64,000 nt of DNA from Telluribacter roseus (GTDB lineage Bacteria; Bacteroidota; Bacteroidia; Cytophagales; Spirosomataceae): contig NZ_JAFEUV020000002.1 of assembly GCF_017355915.2 (NCBI RefSeq), positions 372,001 to 436,000 of the forward strand. Direction: 5' to 3'. The notes beneath the pieces are model-generated. The model worked only from the letters and a program-made list of their open reading frames with translations, did not search any database and had not been told where the DNA came from. This document shows positions 57,726 to 64,000 of the stretch, piece by piece. The first letter of the stretch is position 1; every line of letters starts with the position of its first letter. A program made the translations under genes and the position numbers.

Positions 57726-59090
57726 ATGAAAAAGTTAGCAATTTCTGCTATCCTGGTACTACTATGCCTGATAGCCACCCATGTTCTTGCCCAGGATTCT
57801 ACCGTTTACAAACTCCGCTTACAGGTACCCGTCATTGACATGCCTCAGAATAAGGACATCGTCCGGTCGTACCCTTCCATGAACCAGGCCCTCGAGCTGA
57901 GCAATAGCTTTTATGACCTCGGATTCTACGGACTTAGTAAAGTAGGCAATGCCATCGTGAAGCCGGTAAAGTGGCAGTCCCGATTCAGCCGGCGAAATGT
58001 GTCCAACCAGGCCCTGAACTACGCGCTTGGGTTGGGCTTTGCCAAGTACGGCAGCGAACTGCCTATCCCGCTGGGGATATGGGCGCACGAAGAGTTTCAT
58101 AGATCGGTGCTGGGAGTGAATGGAGTATCTTCCAAAAACGGTAACTGGATCGGGAGCCGCTGGGATGGTACGGTGTACGGTGTAACGGACGAAGCGCTGG
58201 CCAGCTTAAAGACCAATAACGTGTCAGGCTTGTTGCACTCATATGTAGCAGGGGCACATGCTCAAAACCTTACTACCCTTACCAACGTTCAGCAGGACTT
58301 CTTCTACCGCCGGTCCGCGTACAAAAACGCCCTGTACCTGTATAGCGCGCACTATGTGTATAACTACCTCAAGTTTTCCACCAGCGAAGTGTCGGATAGG
58401 GTGAAGGACGGAGCCCCGAATTTTGAAGATCCTACGGCTGAGCAGCGGGACTACGCGGGCTCTGACTTTACGGCCTGGGCGTACGATATGTTCAATCCCG
58501 ACAAGCCTTATACGGATCGCGACAAATTTCCCGGTGGGGAAGGTGTCAATCGCCGGGTAGGCTTTAGTGATCTTTCGCCCGAAGCGCAGGACTTCCTGTT
58601 AGAGCAGAAGAAGCTATCGCTGATCAACTTTATCAACCCGGCCATATTCTTTATCAACCGGATCAACCTGGGCTCTCATTTCTCATTCAACTTCATGGGG
58701 CAGTACTATCCTACGCACTTTGGAAATGATGTGGCACTGGTGGTACCTATTCAGCTGTACTATGGAAAATATGTGGTGGGTTTCCACCGGTACTCCAACC
58801 GTAACATGACCCTACCGGGTGTAGAACTGGGCCTCATAGACGGAGCCCTGACGAACAGATGGCTGGTATCGGTCCATCTAAAGGGATGGATGCAGCCCAA
58901 AGACCAGAGCTACTTCGCGACTGAAAGCACGGCCGGTGGTTCGCTGGACCTTACTACCAAGTACAGAATCTCCAGGTCAGTGCTGCTGAATGGTGCCGTT
59001 ACTGCCAAAACAGCCGGATGGGCCGCCGGCAACCCCTACCTGGACCAGAATTTCTCGTTCCGGGCTGGGTTAAGTGTGAATGTATTTTAA
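57726..59090 (+). CDS. unrecognised secreted protein with HExxH motif and barrel-like C-terminus
   Basis: A 454-residue protein from the ATG at 57726, which gives a clear signal peptide ('LAISAILVLLCLIATHVLAQ'). No family was recognised. Residues ~121-125 read HEEFH within 'LGIWAHEEFHRSVLG', the zinc-protease pattern HExxH. A later 'LLHSYVAGAHAQN' (residues ~175-187) offers further His residues. The last ~150 residues are rich in alternating aromatic strands and end in Phe ('RAGLSVNVF'), as outer-membrane barrels do. It may be an outer-membrane or surface metalloprotease, but neither barrel nor metal binding is proven. It follows the S41 peptidase by 19 bp. Confidence 0.6.
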   Translation: MKKLAISAILVLLCLIATHVLAQDSTVYKLRLQVPVIDMPQNKDIVRSYPSMNQALELSNSFYDLGFYGLSKVGNAIVKPVKWQSRFSRRNVSNQALNYALGLGFAKYGSELPIPLGIWAHEEFHRSVLGVNGVSSKNGNWIGSRWDGTVYGVTDEALASLKTNNVSGLLHSYVAGAHAQNLTTLTNVQQDFFYRRSAYKNALYLYSAHYVYNYLKFSTSEVSDRVKDGAPNFEDPTAEQRDYAGSDFTAWAYDMFNPDKPYTDRDKFPGGEGVNRRVGFSDLSPEAQDFLLEQKKLSLINFINPAIFFINRINLGSHFSFNFMGQYYPTHFGNDVALVVPIQLYYGKYVVGFHRYSNRNMTLPGVELGLIDGALTNRWLVSVHLKGWMQPKDQSYFATESTAGGSLDLTTKYRISRSVLLNGAVTAKTAGWAAGNPYLDQNFSFRAGLSVNVF

Positions 59091-59134
59091 AAATAAATCC
59101 CTGCCAAGATAATGCTTTTGGCAGGGATTTATTT
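59091..59134. terminator. bidirectional terminator between HExxH and GIY-YIG genes
   Basis: Perfect 16-bp arms AAATAAATCCCTGCCA / TGGCAGGGATTTATTT (59091-59106 and 59119-59134) with a 12-base loop. It starts directly after the HExxH protein stop and has A/T-rich outer arms giving U-tracts both ways. Confidence 0.9.
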
Positions 59135-59156
59135 GATTATGAGATTGAATGTCAAT

Positions 59157-60074
59157 TTATTGAGTTAGTGATATTGATGTTATTATTCCCGCTTTTGCTA
59201 TTGACAAGCCGTCAAGTATTGGCTCCCCTTCCGATTCGTATCTTTTTAAGTTTAGGCCACTAGGCAACTTCCACTCTGTAAGTCCATTGGCACTGCGCCC
59301 CATCACAAGTGCAGCAGCAGTAGAAGGGCTTCCAAAAATGTAGTCATCTATAAGCTCTAAATATTCTCCATTAGGGATTATAATTTTTTTGTCTAAAAGC
59401 TCTTGTCTGAGCTTTTGCATATAAGGAGGAAAAGAAGAGACGGTTGAAGTAGCAATTTTTGAGCCTTTAAATACGACAAATCCCTCAGAGGTCGGTTCAC
59501 CTTGTGCATATGCCCCACGGGGTGCTTCGATGTAAAATGACTCTTGTTTCTTTGCTTTTGTTTTAACCTCTCGCTTTTCTTCGAATACCTTATGCCCAAG
59601 TGTATTTACAAGTAGCTTTATATTCTCTAAGAACTCTTCCATCTCTGCCCTGTCAGATTCGGAAATAGAAGACTGTGTTGGTGTAACAGTATTATCAATC
59701 TTATATCTATTTGAAGTATGAGCTAGTTCATATAGCCTGTTTTCCAGATATTTAACGTGTGCCTTATTCAGATTTTCATCCTTGCTAATAAAGACAACTA
59801 CTTCATTCCAGAAATCTTTTTGAGTAAGATGCTGCGTTAGCCGTTTCAGAATGGATTCAGCTTCACCGATATATACCTGATCTTGTCCCTCTTCATTCTT
59901 TCCAAGTAGCAGATAGATTCCTGTATTGTTTAAGTCTATTCTATCAGCACAATCCTTTACTTGAATACGAGGTACTTTATAGGCTTTGCCTGTCCAATTA
60001 GACAGTTCGCAGGCCATTCGCCCATTAGGATCTCCGTCAATAAGAAATATCTTTATTGTCTTACCGAATTTCAT
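59157..60074 (-). CDS. GIY-YIG nuclease-domain protein with DUF4357
   Basis: A 305-residue protein from the ATG at 60074 ('MKFGKTIKIFLIDGDPNGR'); a longer frame to 60146 is less likely. Residues ~47-140 form a GIY-YIG domain ('GIYLLLGKNEEGQDQVYIGE', key parts GIYLL and VYIGE), with the catalytic-type Glu expected in 'KYLENRLYELA'. The C-terminus is DUF4357 ('GSPSTAAALVMGRSANGLTEW', key part STAAALVMGRSANG). Such pairs occur in restriction-like and mobile contexts. The base composition is markedly more A/T-rich than the neighbours, suggesting acquisition by transfer. Confidence 0.86.
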   Translation of the reverse strand: MKFGKTIKIFLIDGDPNGRMACELSNWTGKAYKVPRIQVKDCADRIDLNNTGIYLLLGKNEEGQDQVYIGEAESILKRLTQHLTQKDFWNEVVVFISKDENLNKAHVKYLENRLYELAHTSNRYKIDNTVTPTQSSISESDRAEMEEFLENIKLLVNTLGHKVFEEKREVKTKAKKQESFYIEAPRGAYAQGEPTSEGFVVFKGSKIATSTVSSFPPYMQKLRQELLDKKIIIPNGEYLELIDDYIFGSPSTAAALVMGRSANGLTEWKLPSGLNLKRYESEGEPILDGLSIAKAGIITSISLTQ

Positions 60075-60154
60075 GATAGTAGATGCTTTTAGATCGCACC
60101 TAAACTTACTCAATCTATCATAATCCTCAAAGTGGAGCATTCTCAAGAACTACC

Positions 60155-60904
60155 TTATAATTGATTTGTATACAAGTACTCCCCCAGCAAATCCTTCCCT
60201 TCCATAGTACCCTGTGTGGCTATTGGCACAAAGCGGGCGAAGAGTTCCTCGCGGTACCAGTTGCGCTCGCGGGTCAGGCGTACGATGTCCTTGTGGGAGG
60301 TCTTTTGGTAGGCAAACTGGCGGACGGCGGTACTGCTCTTCCAGATACTGACGGTAGCCTGCTGCGTCAATGGATTTTCACCAATACCCTGCGCATAGAG
60401 CAGATCCGGTGAGCCTTTCAGCCCTGACCGCGCCTGGGGTACATGCCGCCAGAAATCAAGTAGCTTACGGGTGTGGATAGTAGCGCGGGTAAGTACCACC
60501 AGCGGATCTTCGAGAGAGGTTACCACAGGCGTAGTAGTAGCAAAGGGATTTAGCCCGTCCCACTGGCCATGCGACTGGACAGGAGCCATCAGTACGGTAT
60601 AGTGTTCGGTGGTATGGGAGGTGTAGGGGGCAAAATGGTCGGACTCAAAAAACCGGAGGGCTGCTTCGGTACTTTCCCAGGAAGCTACCAACGCGTAGCG
60701 GCGCAAGTCGGGTAGGGGACTAAACCCGTTGCGGCCACAACCCATCATCCGGCTGAATAGCGCCCCCGGAGGTGGGGATAGCGTTAAACGGCGCTCACCC
60801 ATGCGGGCCAGAGCCCAGCGTGCATGACGCAGGGGGAAGTGGAGCAAGGTATAGGAGGCAACCGGGCCGCCCGAACTGGGCTTTCTTAAAAAGCGAAACG
60901 CCAT
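60155..60904 (-). CDS. spheroidene monooxygenase (CrtA)-like protein
   Basis: A 249-residue protein from the ATG at 60904. It resembles the CrtA-like family: 'LFSRMMGCGRNGFSPLPDLRRYALVASWES' in parts (MMGCGRNGF and RRYALVASW) and a repeat of the dimeric alpha-beta-barrel pattern. True CrtA oxidises carotenoids; many Bacteroidota homologues sit outside carotenoid clusters and may have another oxidative or heme-related role. No crt gene is adjacent. It is 80 bp upstream of the GIY-YIG gene in the same direction. Confidence 0.7.
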   Translation of the reverse strand: MAFRFLRKPSSGGPVASYTLLHFPLRHARWALARMGERRLTLSPPPGALFSRMMGCGRNGFSPLPDLRRYALVASWESTEAALRFFESDHFAPYTSHTTEHYTVLMAPVQSHGQWDGLNPFATTTPVVTSLEDPLVVLTRATIHTRKLLDFWRHVPQARSGLKGSPDLLYAQGIGENPLTQQATVSIWKSSTAVRQFAYQKTSHKDIVRLTRERNWYREELFARFVPIATQGTMEGKDLLGEYLYTNQL

Positions 60905-61105
60905 GGTATAGCAAATTAATAGCAACTATACCTCTCCAACTCCTTGTTAAGGTCGAATGTTGCTTTTTCGTCCCGGACCACCATGTCAGAATTGCTGTTT
61001 CTCACCACTTAGGGAATTTTTTCAGGATTGTAAAGAAGCGTTTGGGCAAAAGGCTTTACAATGCGGCCTTAAACGCTGTATTTTGCGGAGATAGACCCTT
61101 TACCC

Positions 61106-61615
61106 ATGAGTACCCAACCCTCACGATCTGATTTTATGATCCGGCGCGCTACCGTACTGGACGTAGAGGCGCTGAGCCGGCACCGCAGCCAGATGTGGCT
61201 CGCCATGAAAGATATCCTCCCCGAAAGTTACGACGAAATGTACCGGCTGGGTATAGACTACTTCCGGGAAGCCGTTCCGGCCGGAAGCTACCTGGGCTGG
61301 GTAGTCGCCCCCGTTTCTGATCCGGCTACCATCGTTGGGGGAGGAGGCTTGCTGCTCCGGCGCGTAGCACCTTATCCGGATGGCAGGGGCGGAGTGAGTA
61401 AGTCGGACCAGCAGGCTCATATTCTGAATGTATTCGTGGAGCCCCAGTACCGCCGACTGGGACTGGCGCGGTTCATCATGGAAACCATCCTGGACTGGTG
61501 TCGGCAGGAGGAGATAGGCTCCGTCACCCTCAACGCATCCAGTGCCGGTAAGCCTCTGTACGAACAACTGAACTTTACGGAGGTACGAAATTTTATGAAG
61601 TGGAAGATAGAGTAG
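61106..61615 (+). CDS. GNAT family N-acetyltransferase
   Basis: A 169-residue acetyltransferase. After 'MIRRATVLDVEALSRHRSQM' (key part IRRATVLDVEALS) the acetyl-CoA binding motif A reads 'VFVEPQYRRLGLARFIMETI' (key part RRLGLA). The C-terminal 'LNASSAGKPLYEQLNF' is the usual motif B. The acceptor molecule is unknown. A TATTTTGC box at 61079-61086 is near the Bacteroidota -7 pattern and may drive it. Confidence 0.88.
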   Translation: MSTQPSRSDFMIRRATVLDVEALSRHRSQMWLAMKDILPESYDEMYRLGIDYFREAVPAGSYLGWVVAPVSDPATIVGGGGLLLRRVAPYPDGRGGVSKSDQQAHILNVFVEPQYRRLGLARFIMETILDWCRQEEIGSVTLNASSAGKPLYEQLNFTEVRNFMKWKIE

Positions 61616-61661
61616 TATTGCTCTAACTTAGATACCTTTTGGTGAATAAACAGGGATTACC

Positions 61662-61958
61662 ATGGAGCAGGAAGTAAAGGAAAAAATCGTAGGCTATTTG
61701 CGGGCTACATCTGTACAAAGAGCGTACATTTTCGGATCATATGCTCGTGATGAACAAACTACTGACAGTGACGTGGATCTTCTGCTTGATTTCGATCCTG
61801 AGACAATGGTGAGTCTATTTGATTTAGGGCGAATCCTGGAAGATCTGAAAGAACTATTAGGTAAAGATGTAGACGTAGTAACCGAAGATGGCCTGTCGCC
61901 TTACCTGCGCCCTTTTATTGAGAAGGACAAAAAGTTAATTTATGAGAAACCTGCTTGA
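61662..61958 (+). CDS. MNT-type minimal nucleotidyltransferase (antitoxin-like)
   Basis: A 98-residue minimal nucleotidyltransferase. The motif 'IFGSYARDEQTTDSDVDLLLDF' matches GS-x10-DxD exactly (key parts GSYAR and DSDVD), with a third Asp in 'DVDVVTEDG'. In type VII toxin-antitoxin systems such enzymes AMPylate and silence a HEPN ribonuclease, and a HEPN gene follows directly. The pair is a plausible MntA/HepT-type module. Function of this copy is inferred from family and neighbour only. Confidence 0.87.
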   Translation: MEQEVKEKIVGYLRATSVQRAYIFGSYARDEQTTDSDVDLLLDFDPETMVSLFDLGRILEDLKELLGKDVDVVTEDGLSPYLRPFIEKDKKLIYEKPA

Positions 61959-61961
61959 TGA

Positions 61962-62312
61962 TTGTCAGCGAGCCAGCATATTCTGGAGTCCATACAAGAG
62001 ATTGAGGTCTACGTGGCAGACCTTGATTTTGAAAAATTCAAATTCAATTCATTGGTCAGAAGCGCAACCGAAAGGCAGCTTACTATTATTGGTGAGGCGG
62101 TAAATGCACTGTCGGTTGAAACTAAGGCAAAGTATACCTCCATCGACTGGCGAGGCATCAAGGGGTTCAGAAATATTATAGTTCACGAGTATTTCGGAGT
62201 TTCTGTGCGGATGGTATGGGTAGTTGTAGTCAAAGAACTCCCCGTTTTAAAAGAAGTAGTACAACAAATTATTGCTGATTGTAATGATCAATCCAGAACA
62301 GCTACATTCTGA
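61962..62312 (+). CDS. HEPN (DUF86) protein, HepT-like toxin candidate, start uncertain
   Basis: A 116-residue HEPN-domain protein. The RNase motif Rx4-6H appears as 'RNIIVHEYF', with the usual 'RQLTIIGEAVNALS' helix ahead of it. The only in-frame start after the upstream stop is TTG at 61962, four bases past the MNT stop. An ATG at 61942 in another frame reads 'MRNLLDDCQRAS', which looks like a typical N-terminus; one added base near 61972-61976 would join it to 'HILESIQEIE'. So the gene may carry a one-base frameshift or simply start at TTG. Its end overlaps arfB by 29 bases. Confidence 0.75.
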   Translation: MSASQHILESIQEIEVYVADLDFEKFKFNSLVRSATERQLTIIGEAVNALSVETKAKYTSIDWRGIKGFRNIIVHEYFGVSVRMVWVVVVKELPVLKEVVQQIIADCNDQSRTATF

Positions 62313-62691
62313 ACTCCAGTTCCAGACCGCCCGCAGCGGTGGAAAAGGGGGGCAGAATGTGAATAAAGTAGAAACGAAGGTAGAGCTGCGATTTGATGTA
62401 CCTAGCTCGGCCGTGCTGAGCGAGGAGCAGAAGGCGACGCTGCTGGAAAAGCTGGCTAATAAGCTCACGCAGGAGGGGGTACTGGTGCTATATCACCAAA
62501 CGGAGCGCTCGCAGCTGGCCAATAAGGACAAGGTAGTACAAAAGTTTGACCGCCTCATCCGCGAAGCCTTCATTGTACAAAAGAAACGAAAAGCCACCCG
62601 CCCCACCCAGGCTTCGGTAGTGGAGCGCTTGCAGAAAAAGCAGCGAAAGTCTGCCGTGAAAAGCATGAGAAGGAAGCCGCCGATCGAGTAA
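62284..62691 (+). CDS. arfB: peptidyl-tRNA hydrolase ArfB-like (alternative ribosome rescue)
   Basis: A 135-residue GGQ-domain protein from the ATG at 62284 ('MINPEQLHSELQFQTARSG'). The catalytic loop 'SGGKGGQNVNKVETKVELRF' (key part GGQNVNK) is complete. The basic C-terminal tail ('KRKATRPTQASVVERLQKKQ') is the kind that reads an empty mRNA channel in stalled ribosomes. The start lies inside the last codons of the HEPN gene. Release-factor homologues PrfA/PrfB are much longer, which supports ArfB. Confidence 0.93.
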   Translation: MINPEQLHSELQFQTARSGGKGGQNVNKVETKVELRFDVPSSAVLSEEQKATLLEKLANKLTQEGVLVLYHQTERSQLANKDKVVQKFDRLIREAFIVQKKRKATRPTQASVVERLQKKQRKSAVKSMRRKPPIE

Positions 62692-62708
62692 GATCCAGCG
62701 GTTTTTTC

Positions 62709-62742
62709 TAGCTGTTAGCTCATAGGTGTTAGCGATTAGCTA
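62709..62742 (-). repeat. heptamer-phased TAG/CTA intergenic repeat, copy C
   Basis: TAG occurs at 62709, 62716, 62723, 62730 and 62737, exactly every 7 bases. It lies just past the arfB stop and is an imperfect inverted partner of copy D at 62879-62910; its last 16 bases match the reverse complement of D at 13 positions. Confidence 0.72.
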
Positions 62743-62878
62743 AAATAGATGCAACAACTACTATTTTTACCGCACCGGCGGCCCGGCACGAAGTAGAAAT
62801 GAGGAAAGCTCACAGGTATTCGAAGTCTCCCTACTCTTTTTGTTTCTGTAAAAATTCTCCATACCTCGGTAATTAAAA

Positions 62879-62910
62879 AGCTAATTACTAACAGCTATCA
62901 GCTAATACCT
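62879..62910 (+). repeat. heptamer-phased CTAA intergenic repeat, copy D
   Basis: CTA(A) at 62881, 62888, 62895 and 62902, then CT at 62909: exact 7-base spacing. The tract ends four bases before the MFS start codon at 62915, the same placement as copy A before the quinone oxidoreductase ATG. Confidence 0.74.
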
Positions 62911-62914
62911 CACT

Positions 62915-64000
62915 ATGATTACTTCCTCCTCCTCTCAACCTAGTACCCTACGCACCGTATTGAGCCTTCCCGTGATTGTAGCGGCACTTGGCTACTTTGT
63001 GGATGTTTATGATCTGTTGCTATTTAATATCGTCCGGGTGCCCAGCCTGCGGGACATGGGCCTCTCGGAAGAGGAGGTGTCAACTGTGGGGGCGCGGGTG
63101 TATAACTGGCAGCAGGCCGGTCTGCTGCTGGGAGGCTTCGCCTGGGGTGTGTGGGGGGATAAGATGGGACGGCGGTCCGTTCTCTTTGGCTCTATCCTGA
63201 TGTATTCCATCGCTAATATTCTCTGTGGCTTTGTTAAGGATCCCGAAGTATACGCGTTGCTGCGCTTTGTGGCGGGGCTGGGCCTGGCCGGTGAACTGGG
63301 AGCAGGCATCACTCTTATCGCTGAAATACTCCCCAAAGAGCTACGCGGCTACGGAGCCTCCGTGGTGGCGGGAGTAGGCCTGCTCGGAGCTATCGCAGCT
63401 TTCTTTACTGTATCTCTGTCCGACTGGCGGACCGCCTACTGGATCGGTGGCGGGATGGGACTGGTACTGCTGGCCATGCGGGTGAATGTACTGGAGTCCA
63501 TCCTATTCGACCGGGTGGAGCAGGGCGTAAAGCGGGGGCAGTGGTGGACGATATTTTCCAAGCGCTCGCGCCTGATCCGGTACCTGCGCTGCATGGGAAT
63601 GGCTCTGCCTACCTACCTGGTCATTGGGATATACGCCACTTTTGGGAATGAATTTGCCAAGGCCCTGGGGCTTACTGAAGAGGTACAGGCCGGGCGTACG
63701 GTACTCTATACCTACATAGGGGTGGTATTGGGAGACTTCTTCAGTGGCCTGCTGAGCCAGTGGCTGCGCTCGCGCCGGAAGGCCATTGGCATTATGATCG
63801 CCATGACCTTTGTGGGCTGCGTGTGGCTACTGTACGGCGGTATTCGCTCAGCCAGTACGCTCTATGCCTGTTATGCCTGGCTGGGCTTTTCGATCGGCTA
63901 CATAGCCATGTTCTTGACCACTACGGCCGAGCAGTTTGGTACCAATCTGCGGGCTACCGTTACCACTTCCGTTGCTAACAATGTACGTGCAACGGTGCTG
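62915..64000 (+). CDS. MFS transporter, 3'-truncated by window edge
   Basis: The first 362 codons of a major facilitator transporter, running off the window. Nine or so membrane helices can be traced, and the conserved loop-2 motif reads 'GVWGDKMGRRSVLFGSI' (GDKxGRR type). The N-terminal 'LPVIVAALGYFVDVYDLLLF' is typical of the metabolite:H+ symporter / sugar-acid branch (key part GYFVDVYDLLLF). 'GELGAGITLIAEILPKELRG' is also family-like. The substrate is unknown. The ATG follows the heptamer-phased repeat copy D by four bases. Confidence 0.9.
   Translation, partial: MITSSSSQPSTLRTVLSLPVIVAALGYFVDVYDLLLFNIVRVPSLRDMGLSEEEVSTVGARVYNWQQAGLLLGGFAWGVWGDKMGRRSVLFGSILMYSIANILCGFVKDPEVYALLRFVAGLGLAGELGAGITLIAEILPKELRGYGASVVAGVGLLGAIAAFFTVSLSDWRTAYWIGGGMGLVLLAMRVNVLESILFDRVEQGVKRGQWWTIFSKRSRLIRYLRCMGMALPTYLVIGIYATFGNEFAKALGLTEEVQAGRTVLYTYIGVVLGDFFSGLLSQWLRSRRKAIGIMIAMTFVGCVWLLYGGIRSASTLYACYAWLGFSIGYIAMFLTTTAEQFGTNLRATVTTSVANNVRATVL

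Noticed and set aside
62709-62910. Possible CRISPR or short tandem array before the MFS gene
   Set aside because: Units are ~7 bases and degenerate, without 20-40-base repeats or regular spacers, and no cas gene is near. Treated as intergenic heptamer-phased repeats instead.

Overview
The window looks like a stretch of chromosome from a member of the Bacteroidota, most likely a Cytophagales bacterium of the Spirosoma/Dyadobacter type. This is inferred from family content: DUF4296 and DUF2480 proteins, a GlcN6P deaminase fused to a PIG-L domain, a Bbp2-type porin, and a 7-TM AraC regulator. It is also supported by repeated upstream motifs matching the Bacteroidota -7 box TAnnTTTG. No rRNA, tRNA, insertion sequence, phage or CRISPR array was found. 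Most genes are ordinary housekeeping or metabolic genes, packed on both strands and separated by strong hairpin terminators.

Layout. 1-5.2 kb: the C-terminal part of a DsbD-type reductase, an M48 lipoprotein protease, a small outer-membrane beta-barrel and a PlsC-type acyltransferase. 5.3-8 kb: a two-subunit molybdenum hydroxylase of the isoquinoline oxidoreductase type. 8-13.5 kb: a uracil-DNA glycosylase, a quinone oxidoreductase, an M20 amidohydrolase, deoC and a polyprenol-phosphate mannosyltransferase. 13.6-18.1 kb: a DUF4296 lipoprotein, a DUF58 / BatD-like / BatA set coupled to rnhB, and a DUF2480 protein. 18.2-24.4 kb: tsaB, a C-terminal processing protease, rnpA-rpmH and uvrA. 24.4-30.1 kb: an FAH-family enzyme, the nagB/PIG-L fusion, glyA and tatC. 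30.1-34.9 kb: an AONS-like PLP enzyme overlapping a dipeptide epimerase, nadK, a CBS protein and a hydrolase. 35-44 kb: a FAD amine-oxidase-like protein, a solo LytTR regulator, a fadJ/fadA-type beta-oxidation pair, a CapD-like sugar-nucleotide enzyme, a thioesterase and an SDR epimerase.

44.2-51.7 kb: an RsbQ-like hydrolase paired with a PAS histidine kinase, a voltage-gated-type K+ channel carrying a C-terminal zinc ribbon, uvrB, a porin and an unrecognised membrane protein. 51.7-54.8 kb: a TPP riboswitch leading a thiD-thiC operon that keeps only the first 42 codons of thiM. 54.9-59.1 kb: an AraC regulator, an S41 peptidase and an unrecognised secreted protein with an HExxH motif and a barrel-like C-terminus. 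59.1-64 kb: an AT-rich GIY-YIG/DUF4357 gene, a CrtA-like protein, a GNAT acetyltransferase, a MNT/HEPN toxin-antitoxin-type pair, arfB and the start of an MFS transporter.

The observations most worth following are the thiM scar behind the TPP riboswitch, heptamer-phased CTAA/TTAG intergenic repeats (two of them directly against start codons), the RsbQ-PAS kinase pair, the AraC/S41/HExxH cluster, and an attenuator-like promoter plus hairpin in front of tsaB. No clearly novel multi-gene defence or mobile system was identified; the HExxH cluster is the best candidate for undescribed biology.
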